From: an uncultured Eubacterium sp. | GTDB taxonomy: Bacteria > Bacillota > Clostridia > Lachnospirales > Lachnospiraceae | Direction of reading: 5' to 3' | NCBI GenBank assembly: GCA_910584795.1 | Contig: CAJUBZ010000002.1 | Coordinates: 186,001-250,000 of the forward strand | Length of the DNA stretch: 64,000 nt | In this document: positions 8,617-16,682 of the stretch, in pieces | Layout of the letters: each line of letters begins with the position of its first letter | How positions within the stretch are numbered: position 1 is the stretch's first letter | Made by a program: the position numbers and the translations under genes | The notes under the pieces: model-generated | Database searches by the model: none | What the model was told of the DNA's origin: nothing | What the model saw: the letters and a program-made list of their open reading frames with translations, nothing else

Positions 8617-9078
8617 ATGAGAAGAAGTGATAGAGAAATTACAGATAAAAAAGAATTGATAGAAATTATCAAGAAATGCGATGTTTGCAGAATCGTTTTA
8701 AATGATGAAGGGTATCCATATATTATTCCATTAAATTTTGGCATGGATATTCAGGATGAACAGATTGTGTTCTATTTTCATGGAGCAAGTGAAGGCAGAA
8801 AATATGATTTAATAAGAAAGGATAATCGGGCATCATTTGAGATGGACTGTTCACATCAACTGGTTATGGATGATAAAAAAATGAGTTGTACTATGAATTA
8901 TGAGAGCGTTATAGGACGGGGACATATTGAAATTGTTTCAGAAGAAGAAAAAATGAAAGGATTGAAAATTTTAATGAAACATTATCATCAGGAAGACTTT
9001 CAGTTTGGTACAGCAATTGTTCCGAGAACAAACGTATTTAAATTGATTGTTGAAGATATGACAGCGAAAAGAAGATAA
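8617..9078 (+). CDS. Pyridoxamine 5'-phosphate oxidase-like FMN-binding protein
   Basis: A 153-residue split-barrel flavoprotein of the NimA/PNPOx-like group. It starts MRRSDREITD and continues with the CRIVLNDEGYPYIIPLNFG strand pair typical of this group. The segment YFHGASEGRKYDLIRKDNRASFE is the usual FMN phosphate-contact region, and SVIGRGHIEIV is also conserved. Start 8617 is supported by AAGGAG eight bases upstream; the in-frame ATG at 8569 lacks an RBS. Relatives reduce nitroimidazoles or bind flavin without known substrate, so function is left general. Confidence 0.85.
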   Translation: MRRSDREITDKKELIEIIKKCDVCRIVLNDEGYPYIIPLNFGMDIQDEQIVFYFHGASEGRKYDLIRKDNRASFEMDCSHQLVMDDKKMSCTMNYESVIGRGHIEIVSEEEKMKGLKILMKHYHQEDFQFGTAIVPRTNVFKLIVEDMTAKRR

Positions 9079-9084
9079 AAGTAG

Positions 9085-9122
9085 AAAAGTTTCTGGTATT
9101 TAGAAAGCCAGAAATTTTTTAT
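9085..9122 (+). terminator. Intrinsic terminator after the FMN-binding protein gene
   Basis: Short stem TTTCTGG/CCAGAAA extended by A-T pairs, followed immediately by TTTTTTATTTTT. Confidence 0.7.
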
Positions 9123-9143
9123 TTTTGTTTTTGTTAAATAACA

Positions 9144-9176
9144 TGCAACAATTTTATGCGTTACAGACACTATATA
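9144..9176 (+). promoter_or_regulatory. Candidate ECF-type autoregulatory promoter
   Basis: Upstream of the sigma factor gene TGCAAC is followed about 15 bases later by AGACAC. No convincing sigma-A pair is seen. The AAC core in the -35 resembles ECF-type promoters, suggesting that the sigma factor drives its own operon. This is pattern reading only. Confidence 0.3.
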
Positions 9177-9210
9177 AATGTAAGGATAATACATAACAAG
9201 AGGTACCAAT

Positions 9211-9750
9211 ATGAATTACAAAGAAAAGGACGTTATAAATGCAATACAGCAGGACAAAATTGCATTTGAGAATTTGTATCGCGATATTAACACAGATTTG
9301 TACAAAATGGCTTTATATATGTTAGGAAATCATCAGATTGCCGAGGAAACAGTCAGTGAAACGGTGCTTGATGCTTTAATTGGCATAACAAAGCTGAAAG
9401 ATGAGACTAAGTTTGAGTCATGGATACTTAAAATACTGACGAATAAGTGTAAAAGGAGAATGAAAGAGAAGTATCACAAATTTTCCGTATTCAATCCAAA
9501 TGCACAGGAGTTTGAGGAAAGTTTGAATCAACGAGTAAGTCAGGAAAAAGATATAGAAGCAAAGACGGATGTACAGATAGCTCTATCGAAATTACAGCCA
9601 AAAGACAGAATGATTGTCACATTATGTGTGGTGGAAGGTTATAAAAGCCATGAAGTGGCCGATGTTTTGTCTATGAAACCCGCAACAGTCAGAAGCAGAC
9701 TCAATCGAAGTCTGGCAAATATGAGAGAATATCTGGAGGTAAAAGAATGA
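9211..9750 (+). CDS. ECF-type RNA polymerase sigma factor
   Basis: A 179-residue sigma-70 family factor with only regions 2 and 4. Region 2 covers about residues 15-85 (AFENLYRDINTDLYKMALYM and following helices). Region 4 covers about 120-175, with the helix-turn-helix GYKSHEVADVLSMKPATVRSRL. Its stop overlaps the start of the downstream membrane beta-propeller gene by four bases (ATGA), which implies translational coupling. Such coupling is typical for a sigma factor and its controlling membrane protein. Confidence 0.9.
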   Translation: MNYKEKDVINAIQQDKIAFENLYRDINTDLYKMALYMLGNHQIAEETVSETVLDALIGITKLKDETKFESWILKILTNKCKRRMKEKYHKFSVFNPNAQEFEESLNQRVSQEKDIEAKTDVQIALSKLQPKDRMIVTLCVVEGYKSHEVADVLSMKPATVRSRLNRSLANMREYLEVKE

Positions 9751-11870
9751 GTAAAAAATATAAAGATATCGATAATGAAAATTTGAATATGGCAGAAATG
9801 ATACGACAGGACAGTACAAAGATAGAAAAATGTGCTGTTGATGAAGAAATCATCGGTCAAATCAGAAGTTATGAAACACCAAAGCGAAATGTTTATAAAG
9901 TTATATCTGCAGTGGCGGTATGTGCTGTATTATGTATGACCATTTTTGCATGGAAAAATATTGGGCTGCAGACAGACGATCATTTCAAAAATATTAATGT
10001 AAATGAAACAACGGTAAGTCTTTATTCAGATAAAAATGCAAAGGTGGCAGGAAGTTATTCTGAAATTGAAAAAAAGATAAACAAAATATTTGGAGATGGA
10101 AGTCAATTTGCAAGAGATGAGAAGGATGTGGTTAAAAAGTCAAAAGGGACTTCCGATAATCTAGAAGCTGTTGCAGATATAGCAGAAAAAGAGTATTCTC
10201 AGACCAATAAACAGACTGAGAATGTAGATGAGTCCGATGTTGTAAAAACAGACGGGAAATATATTTATGCACTCTCTTATCAGACGGATGACAGCATCAA
10301 AAACCAGTCGAAAAAATATGAGGGTTGTTATGATGTCTGTTGGGTAGGGAACAGATATAAATTAACTATAACAGCAGTTGATGGCAAACGAATGGAAAAA
10401 GTATCTTCCATTAATATAGAAAGCAAAGAAGTTAAAGTATTTGACAATCTTGAAATGTATATTTCGGGAGATACATTGATACTTGCAGGAGGATATTTAA
10501 AAAACAAAAAAGAGTCGGAAATAAGTACCTGTATCTTTATTTATGATATTTCTGATAGAAAACATATTAAGTTAAAAAATGTAAATGTTCAGGATGGCTC
10601 ATACAGTAACTCACGATTGTCAGATGGATATTTATATACAATTTCAAATTATAGTTTTTACACTAATTACGCAAAAGACCGCATTCCAAAAATAAATGGA
10701 AAGAAAATGAATTATGAATGTGTATATCTTCCTGAAAAAATAGAAAATGAATGGCCGGAATATACAATCATAACTGCATTGGATATTCATAAGAGTAATG
10801 ATTTTAAAAGTGAAATTTCCATTTTGGGTGGAGTTAATAATATCTATGTCAGTCAAAGTAATATATATTTGCTCAATATTAATTGCGAAACCGAAGACAT
10901 TACAGATACAAAAAAGGGAAAACAAATACTACAGGCTCAAAGAAATAAGAAAAAATACAGAGTAGAGAAAACGTGTGACTATACGAAAATATTGAAATAC
11001 AGTTATAAGGATGGTGCAATTAATTATGTTGCGGCTACAAAAATATCAGGCTGGGTAGACGATCAGTTATCTCTTGATGAAAAAGATGGTTATCTTAGAA
11101 TGGTTACTCATATTAATAATATTACTTCAACAAACCTATATCGGACGCATTATGATGCAAAGAATAAGAAAAAGGAAAGAGAACTGGTAGAATCTTTGGA
11201 CAATGAAGAGATTGAGTCATGGAATGATGTTTATGTTCTGGGGAATGATTTAGAACAAGTTGCTTCTATAAAGAAGCTGGCAAAAAATGAAGAAATATAT
11301 TCTGCGAGATTTTTAGGAGATTACGGATATTTTGTATCCTTTGAAAACACAGACCCATTGTTTACAATAGATTTTACAGATATGAAACACCCTAAAGTCA
11401 TTGGGAAATTAAAAATGCCGGGATATTCAGATTATCTTCAGTTTTATAGAGAGGATTTGCTGTTTGGTATTGGTCAGGATGGTGATGAAAAAGGAAATAT
11501 ATCAGGAATTAAACTAGATATGTATAATGTAGAAAACGGTAAAGCTACGCTGAAAACAAAGCAGGTGTTGAAAGAATATGATTATACAGAAGCATTTTAT
11601 AATTATAAGTCAATTTTAATTGATAGTAAAAAAGAATTAATTGGCTTTTATGCAGAAAAAAATAGTGGGTCTTATGAAACTAATTATTTGCTGTATACTT
11701 ATAGAAATAATAAATTCAAAAAGTTTTTGGAGATTCCAATAGGTCAATATGTAGATAAGGTGCGTGGTTTATATATTGGAGAGTATTTCTATATTGTAAA
11801 TCCTGATAGAAAAATTTATGCTATTGATTTAACGAAGTATAAAAAAGTATCAGAAATTAAAATTAAATAG
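9747..11870 (+). CDS. Membrane-anchored beta-propeller domain protein, possible sigma regulator
   Basis: 707 residues. About 48 cytoplasmic residues are followed by one membrane helix (roughly 49-69) and a large extracytoplasmic region. The motif TENVDESDVVKTDGKYIYAL near residue 155 is the hallmark of the secreted beta-propeller family related to WD40 (PF09826). Repeated blades with Y/D-rich turns run to the end. Coupling to the ECF sigma gene and the anti-sigma-like topology suggest that the N-terminal segment could bind the sigma factor while the propeller senses something outside. No zinc-binding anti-sigma motif is seen, so that role is inference. Confidence 0.8.
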   Translation: MSKKYKDIDNENLNMAEMIRQDSTKIEKCAVDEEIIGQIRSYETPKRNVYKVISAVAVCAVLCMTIFAWKNIGLQTDDHFKNINVNETTVSLYSDKNAKVAGSYSEIEKKINKIFGDGSQFARDEKDVVKKSKGTSDNLEAVADIAEKEYSQTNKQTENVDESDVVKTDGKYIYALSYQTDDSIKNQSKKYEGCYDVCWVGNRYKLTITAVDGKRMEKVSSINIESKEVKVFDNLEMYISGDTLILAGGYLKNKKESEISTCIFIYDISDRKHIKLKNVNVQDGSYSNSRLSDGYLYTISNYSFYTNYAKDRIPKINGKKMNYECVYLPEKIENEWPEYTIITALDIHKSNDFKSEISILGGVNNIYVSQSNIYLLNINCETEDITDTKKGKQILQAQRNKKKYRVEKTCDYTKILKYSYKDGAINYVAATKISGWVDDQLSLDEKDGYLRMVTHINNITSTNLYRTHYDAKNKKKERELVESLDNEEIESWNDVYVLGNDLEQVASIKKLAKNEEIYSARFLGDYGYFVSFENTDPLFTIDFTDMKHPKVIGKLKMPGYSDYLQFYREDLLFGIGQDGDEKGNISGIKLDMYNVENGKATLKTKQVLKEYDYTEAFYNYKSILIDSKKELIGFYAEKNSGSYETNYLLYTYRNNKFKKFLEIPIGQYVDKVRGLYIGEYFYIVNPDRKIYAIDLTKYKKVSEIKIK

Positions 11871-11892
11871 AAATATCTATTTAGGATGAAAT

Positions 11893-11937
11893 AGAAGGGT
11901 GAGATGAATATATTGTGATTCGTTTCACTTTTCTTTT
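11893..11937 (+). terminator. Terminator after the beta-propeller gene
   Basis: AGAAGGGTGA pairs with TCACTTTTCT using two G-U pairs, and TTTTT follows. It ends the sigma/propeller transcript. Confidence 0.65.
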
Positions 11938-12018
11938 TGCCTATAGATAAATTATCCATTGCATAGAATAGAGCATTTTGGTAAATAATTGTAATGAATA
12001 TTTTATTGGAGGTATATT

Positions 12019-12615
12019 ATGGCAGTAGAATTTAAGAATAGCGAAACAAAAGATAATCTTATGAGAGCTTTTGCCGGAGAGAGTCAGGCAAGAAACAGAT
12101 ATACATTTGCGGCAGAGCAGGCAAAACGTGAAAAACAGCAGGCAATTGCAAAATTATTTATATATACTGCGAATCAGGAAAAGGAACATGCACAGATATT
12201 TTATAACTATTTAAAAGAATTGGGTGGAGAAACCATTCATGTAGACGGTGGTTATCCTGTGGATATTACTGGAGATTTAGCAGAACTGTTACGGATGGCA
12301 CAGCATAATGAATATGAAGAACATGATGATGTATATAAAAATTTCGGAGATAAGGCAAAAGAAGAGGGATTTATAAATGTTGCAAATACATTTCATATGA
12401 TTGCAAAAATTGAAAAGATGCATGGAGACAGATTTGGAAGATTTGCAAAATGGTTAGAAGAAAATAAACTTCATATATCTGATGTGAAAACAGGGTGGAT
12501 ATGTTTAAACTGTGGATATGTTTATGAAGGACAGGCCGCACCGGAGAAGTGTCCGGTTTGTCAGCATGATAAAGGCTATTTTATCAGGTTAGAGTTGTCA
12601 CCATTTACAGAATAA
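12019..12615 (+). CDS. rbr: Rubrerythrin
   Basis: Non-haem iron peroxidase that protects anaerobes against hydrogen peroxide. The N-terminal ferritin-like diiron domain shows AFAGESQARNRYTFAAEQA, EKEHA and EKMHGDRF carboxylate motifs. The C-terminal rubredoxin domain has CLNCGY and CPVCQH, two CxxC knuckles, near residues 161-180. At 198 residues it is the classical size. It starts after a GGAGG site. A second rubrerythrin is encoded at 14.6 kb. Confidence 0.96.
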   Translation: MAVEFKNSETKDNLMRAFAGESQARNRYTFAAEQAKREKQQAIAKLFIYTANQEKEHAQIFYNYLKELGGETIHVDGGYPVDITGDLAELLRMAQHNEYEEHDDVYKNFGDKAKEEGFINVANTFHMIAKIEKMHGDRFGRFAKWLEENKLHISDVKTGWICLNCGYVYEGQAAPEKCPVCQHDKGYFIRLELSPFTE

Positions 12616-12626
12616 GAAAAAAATGT

Positions 12627-12654
12627 TTGCACAAAATTAAAAATGTGCTAAACT
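12627..12654 (+). promoter_or_regulatory. Promoter for the phosphopantetheinyl transferase gene
   Basis: TTGCAC-16-TAAACT, immediately followed by sequence forming the small palindrome AAACTAGTTTA. About 100 bases of untranslated leader follow. Confidence 0.5.
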
Positions 12655-12757
12655 AGTTTAGGAACTTATTAGGAGAAAAATAATATATAAAAATTAACCT
12701 ACATGCAAATATTTCGATAGGGTAAAACAGCTCATTGAATTATTAGGAGACAAAAGA

Positions 12758-13396
12758 ATGGAAATTTTTTATTTTAATATAACACCACTTAGAAACAAAA
12801 ATATTTTTGCTGAAAAACTTAAGGAAGTTAGCTTTGAGCGCTTGGCGAAAATAGAACGTTTAAAAAAACAGGATGATAAATTCAGATGTTTAGGAGCAGG
12901 ACTTTTAATCAATTATGTTAAAAATAGATTTGGTATTGATGACGATATTATGATTGCAAAAAATGGGAAGCCTCATTTTACAAAAGAAAAGAGGTCGTTT
13001 AATATTTCTCATTCGGGTAATTATGTTGTTATTGCCGCATCTGAATATAATATTGGCATTGATATACAGCGAATGGAGAAAAGCAATTCTTTGATAGCTG
13101 AGAGAAACTTCTGTGCCAGTGAGTGTGCTTATATCAATGAAAATGATAATCAGGAAATAAAACGTCAGAGATTTCATGAAATTTGGACAATAAAAGAAGC
13201 CTATTTAAAGAACATAGGTATTGGTTTAAGAAAACCATTAAATTCGTTTGAAATTGATTTGAGTGGAGATAATCCTAAGATTATTGATAATCCGGGATAT
13301 GCAATACTACAGATGAAACTGGATAATCTTTATATTATGGCGGTATGTGCAGATGTTCGCGATAAGGAGTTTCTCATTCGGGAAGTAGAACTGTAG
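12758..13396 (+). CDS. 4'-phosphopantetheinyl transferase (Sfp/AcpT superfamily)
   Basis: Transfers phosphopantetheine from CoA to a serine on acyl- or peptidyl-carrier proteins. The 212-residue length fits the two-domain Sfp-like class. Conserved parts are NISHSG near residue 86, NIGIDIQRM (the Mg-binding G-I-D) and FHEIWTIKEAYLKNIGIGL (WxxKEAxxK). No polyketide or peptide synthase is adjacent, so the carrier-protein target is unknown. A weak RBS (TTAGGAG) precedes the start. Confidence 0.88.
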   Translation: MEIFYFNITPLRNKNIFAEKLKEVSFERLAKIERLKKQDDKFRCLGAGLLINYVKNRFGIDDDIMIAKNGKPHFTKEKRSFNISHSGNYVVIAASEYNIGIDIQRMEKSNSLIAERNFCASECAYINENDNQEIKRQRFHEIWTIKEAYLKNIGIGLRKPLNSFEIDLSGDNPKIIDNPGYAILQMKLDNLYIMAVCADVRDKEFLIREVEL

Positions 13397-13420
13397 GAAA
13401 ACAAAATGTCATATAGAAAA

Positions 13421-13520
13421 GGGGTACTGTAATCATGCAAAATGAGCCGACCTCCCAAATGTTAGATTTTGGGTCTGACTATTGGGGGGCAGTTCAAAAA
13501 GAGATTGCAGTATCCCTGTT
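13421..13520. terminator. Large compound hairpin between convergent genes
   Basis: GGGGTACTGTAATC at 13421-13434 pairs with GATTGCAGTATCCC at 13503-13516, with T-rich sequence after it. Inside is a second imperfect stem between CCTCCCAA and TTGGGGGG. It probably terminates transcription from both sides. Confidence 0.55.
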
Positions 13521-13534
13521 GTTTATAAGGAAAA

Positions 13535-14395
13535 TTATTTACTCCATCGTCCTGATGCTCCACAAGGAAGAATTAATCCATTAGAACTTACTGGAAGTCC
13601 AATCTCTTCTGCTTCTACGTTACCACCAAATTTCGGAACAATCGCAGTACTTATCATATAATTTAGTACTGCAGGCTGTAGCCCGGTGGTGTAGGAATTA
13701 ATTAAAAAGAATAACGGATTATCACTTAAAATGTTTGTGCATAATTCTACAAATGGAAAAATACTTTCTTCGATTTTCCATGTTTCTCCTTTAGGACCTC
13801 GTCCATAAGATGGCGGGTCCATAATGATTCCGTCATATTTATTTCCGCGCCTGATTTCACGTTCTACAAATTTTATACAATCATCTACTAACCATCTGAC
13901 CGGTTTGTCGGATAATCCTGAAGAGACAGCATTTTCCTTCGCCCAGGTAACCATACCCTTGGAAGCATCCACATGAGTAACGTGGGCTCCGGCATCCAGT
14001 GCAGCAAGAGTTGCACCTCCGGTGTATGCAAAGAGATTTAATACCTTGACAGGTCTTCCTGCATTTTTAATTTTCTCTGAAAACCAATCCCAGTTGGCAG
14101 CCTGTTCGGGAAAAAGCCCTGTGTGCTTAAAACTAAAAGGCTTAAGATTAAAAGTTAAATTCTTATAACCTATAGTCCATTGCTGAGGGAGGTTAAAGAA
14201 CTGCCATTGTCCACCTCCTTTGTTGCTTCTGTGGTAATGACCGTTATGTTTGTGCCACCCCTTATTTTTCTTTGGGGTATTCCAGATTACCTGTGGGTCC
14301 GGGCGGACCAGCAAGTAATCTCCCCATCGTTCTAATTTCTCTCCTGTTGAAGTATCAATAACTTCATAATCTTTCCAATTTTCTGCAATCCACAT
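13535..14395 (-). CDS. Class I SAM-dependent methyltransferase, RlmI/RlmK-like (COG1092)
   Basis: 286 residues with a Rossmann methyltransferase core. NLFAYTGGATLAALDAGA is motif I, VDASKGMVTWAKEN is the ribose-binding acidic strand, and IIMDPPSYGRG is the DPP(S/P)Y catalytic loop of 23S rRNA methyltransferases. The N-terminal PUA domain of full-length RlmI is missing; a short beta-rich N-terminus rich in W, G and H takes its place. It probably methylates rRNA, but the target base is not predictable. Confidence 0.85.
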   Translation of the reverse strand: MWIAENWKDYEVIDTSTGEKLERWGDYLLVRPDPQVIWNTPKKNKGWHKHNGHYHRSNKGGGQWQFFNLPQQWTIGYKNLTFNLKPFSFKHTGLFPEQAANWDWFSEKIKNAGRPVKVLNLFAYTGGATLAALDAGAHVTHVDASKGMVTWAKENAVSSGLSDKPVRWLVDDCIKFVEREIRRGNKYDGIIMDPPSYGRGPKGETWKIEESIFPFVELCTNILSDNPLFFLINSYTTGLQPAVLNYMISTAIVPKFGGNVEAEEIGLPVSSNGLILPCGASGRWSK

Positions 14396-14609
14396 TTGTC
14401 TGTTTCCTTTATAAAAAATTATTGTGTTCTAAATCTCGGATAAGTGCAAAATGTCTTTAATCCATTTAGAAATAGGTTTTCTTTTGATTCTGTTTCATAT
14501 TTTAGCATAATAAATACAAAGACACAAATAACATAAAAAAAGAATGGAATTATTTGGAAAGAATATGTATAATAGTTATATTGATGAAGGATAAAAGGAG
14601 GAATTTATA

Positions 14610-15149
14610 ATGGAAAACAAATATGAAGGAACAAAAACAGAAAAGAATCTGGAAGCAGCATTTGCCGGAGAGTCACAGGCAAGAAACAAATATACATACT
14701 TTGCTTCTATAGCTAAGAAAGAAGGATATGAACAGATATCTTCCATCTTCTTAGATACAGCAAATAATGAAAAAGAGCATGCAAAGATGTGGTTTAAAGA
14801 ATTGAATGGAATTGGTGATACCGCACAGAATCTTGCAGCTGCAGCAGAGGGCGAAAACTATGAATGGACAGATATGTATGAAGGTTTTGCCAAGACTGCT
14901 GAAGAAGAAGGGTTTCCGGAGCTGGCAGAAAAATTCCGTCTGGTAGCAGCGATTGAAAAACATCATGAAGAAAGATATCGTGCCTTACTGAAAAATGTTG
15001 AAACCAAAGCAGTATTTGAGAAGAGTGAAGTAAAAGTTTGGGAATGCAGAAATTGTGGACACATTGTTGTTGGAACAAATGCACCTGAGATTTGTCCGAC
15101 ATGCGCACACCCACAGAGTTATTTTGAAGTGCATGCTGAAAACTATTAA
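14610..15149 (+). CDS. Rubrerythrin, second copy
   Basis: 179 residues with a ferritin-like diiron domain (AFAGESQARNKYTYFASIAKKEG, EKEHAKMW, EKHHEERY) and a short C-terminal rubredoxin domain with CRNCGH and CPTCAHPQ. It is shorter than the copy at 12.0 kb and diverged from it. It belongs to the class often annotated as rubrerythrin family peroxidase. A TATAAT at 14568-14573 and AAAGGAGG support a monocistronic gene. Paralogous pairs are common in strict anaerobes. Confidence 0.94.
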   Translation: MENKYEGTKTEKNLEAAFAGESQARNKYTYFASIAKKEGYEQISSIFLDTANNEKEHAKMWFKELNGIGDTAQNLAAAAEGENYEWTDMYEGFAKTAEEEGFPELAEKFRLVAAIEKHHEERYRALLKNVETKAVFEKSEVKVWECRNCGHIVVGTNAPEICPTCAHPQSYFEVHAENY

Positions 15150-15179
15150 AACAAAAAAATATTGTGAATAAAAAAGAGT

Positions 15180-15210
15180 AGCGTTAGTCATTTTGATTAA
15201 CGCTGTTCTT
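15180..15210 (+). terminator. Terminator after second rubrerythrin gene
   Basis: GCGTTAGTCA and TGATTAACGC form a tight hairpin with one G-U pair, followed by a short T-rich run. Confidence 0.65.
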
Positions 15211-15326
15211 ATGTTATAATACTTGACAGGTGAATGAGAAAAGATATTAAACAAAAAATATAGCAAATATTAAAGGATGGATTAAAAGTAGTGGAGAAAA
15301 GAAAATGAAAACGGAAAGGATGACAT

Positions 15327-15794
15327 ATGTATATTAGAAAAGCAGAAAAAAAGGATATTCCACAGATTGAGACATTGTTGTATCAGGTTGCAAAAGTACA
15401 CTCTGATGGACGTCCGGATTTGTTTCAGACAGGTACTAAAAAATATACTTTGGAAGAATTAAATGAATTGCTGGAGGATCATACCCGCCCGATATATGTT
15501 GCTGAGGAAGAGGGGAAAATATTAGGTTATGCGTTTAGTATATTTCAGGAAAATCACTCAAATTTATTAACTCATATAAAAACCTTGTACATAGATGATT
15601 TGTGTGTATTAGAAAGTATAAGAGGAAAAGGCGTTGGAACAAAATTGTATCAGCATGTTTTAGAAATTGCAAAACAAAGCGGCTGTTATAATGTCACTTT
15701 AAACGTATGGGCATGCAACGAGGAAGCGAAAGCATTTTATGAAAAATGTGGATTGCATGTACAAAAGATAGGAATGGAAAAAATATTGCCATAG
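15327..15794 (+). CDS. GNAT-family N-acetyltransferase
   Basis: 155 residues. The GNAT core is clear: an N-terminal strand and helix (MYIRKAEKKDIPQIETLL), then the acetyl-CoA site LCVLESIRGKGVGTKLYQHV with the R-x-x-G-x-G/A loop, and a C-terminal LNVWACNEEAKAFYEKCG motif. The acceptor substrate is not known. Its stop codon lies within the RBS of the next gene, so the two are translationally close and probably one operon. Confidence 0.88.
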   Translation: MYIRKAEKKDIPQIETLLYQVAKVHSDGRPDLFQTGTKKYTLEELNELLEDHTRPIYVAEEEGKILGYAFSIFQENHSNLLTHIKTLYIDDLCVLESIRGKGVGTKLYQHVLEIAKQSGCYNVTLNVWACNEEAKAFYEKCGLHVQKIGMEKILP

Positions 15795-15805
15795 GAGAGA
15801 ATGCA

Positions 15806-16621
15806 ATGTCTAACATCATAGAGATAAAAGATTTTAATGCACCGGAATTAGATGTATATGCCAGGCTGACAGAAAATCAATTATTGAACAGGCATGAGCC
15901 AGAGAAGGGAGTTTTTATTGCGGAGAGTCCATTAGTAATTGAGAGAGCACTTGATTCAGGCTGTGTTCCAATATCCTTTTTAGTAGAGAAAAGGCATATA
16001 GAGACTCGGGCAAAACATTTGATAGAGCGTTGTGGCAGCATACCGGTTTACACAGCAAAATTTGAAATATTAACGAGACTTACAGGTTTTCAGCTGACCA
16101 GAGGAATGCTATGTGCGATGTATCGCCCGCGATTACATTCTATTGAGGAAGTATGTAGAGATACACGTAGAATTGCTGTTTTAGAAAATGTAGTGAATCC
16201 GACAAATGTTGGAGCAATTTTTCGTTCGGCAGCTGCACTCAATATTGATGCAGTTTTGTTGACACAGGCTTGCAGTAATCCGCTGTATCGGCGTGCGATT
16301 AGAGTGAGTATGGGGACTGTCTTTCAAATTCCGTGGACTTTTATGGAGCAGAAAGAAACAGAGTACATAGAACAATTACATCATTTAGGATTTAAAACAG
16401 CAGCAATGGCAATAGACGAGAATTCGGTAAGCATTGATAATAAAGTGTTAATGTCTGAAGAACGTCTGGCGATAATTCTTGGGACGGAAGGAGAGGGGCT
16501 GGATAAAAATACAATAAAGAATTGTGATTATACAGTATGTATTCCGATGGCTCATGGAGTTGATTCGCTTAATGTGGCAGCAGCCAGTGCAGTTGCATTC
16601 TGGCAGCTGGGCAATAAATAA
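15806..16621 (+). CDS. TrmH/SpoU-family RNA methyltransferase
   Basis: A 271-residue SPOUT methyltransferase. The N-terminal substrate domain (residues about 1-110) resembles L30e. The catalytic knot shows LENVVNPTNVGAIFRSAAAL, IILGTEGEGL and CIPMAHGVDSLNVAAASAVAFW, the three SpoU motifs. Start 15806 is used because AGGAG (15793-15797) lies eight bases upstream; an earlier in-frame ATG would overlap the acetyltransferase gene. It likely 2'-O-methylates rRNA or tRNA; the target is unknown. Confidence 0.9.
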   Translation: MSNIIEIKDFNAPELDVYARLTENQLLNRHEPEKGVFIAESPLVIERALDSGCVPISFLVEKRHIETRAKHLIERCGSIPVYTAKFEILTRLTGFQLTRGMLCAMYRPRLHSIEEVCRDTRRIAVLENVVNPTNVGAIFRSAAALNIDAVLLTQACSNPLYRRAIRVSMGTVFQIPWTFMEQKETEYIEQLHHLGFKTAAMAIDENSVSIDNKVLMSEERLAIILGTEGEGLDKNTIKNCDYTVCIPMAHGVDSLNVAAASAVAFWQLGNK

Positions 16622-16682
16622 TAAGAAAGGATTGGTATAGAAATTATTCGAGAGGGATAATTAGTTATACGCAAAAGAAAGA

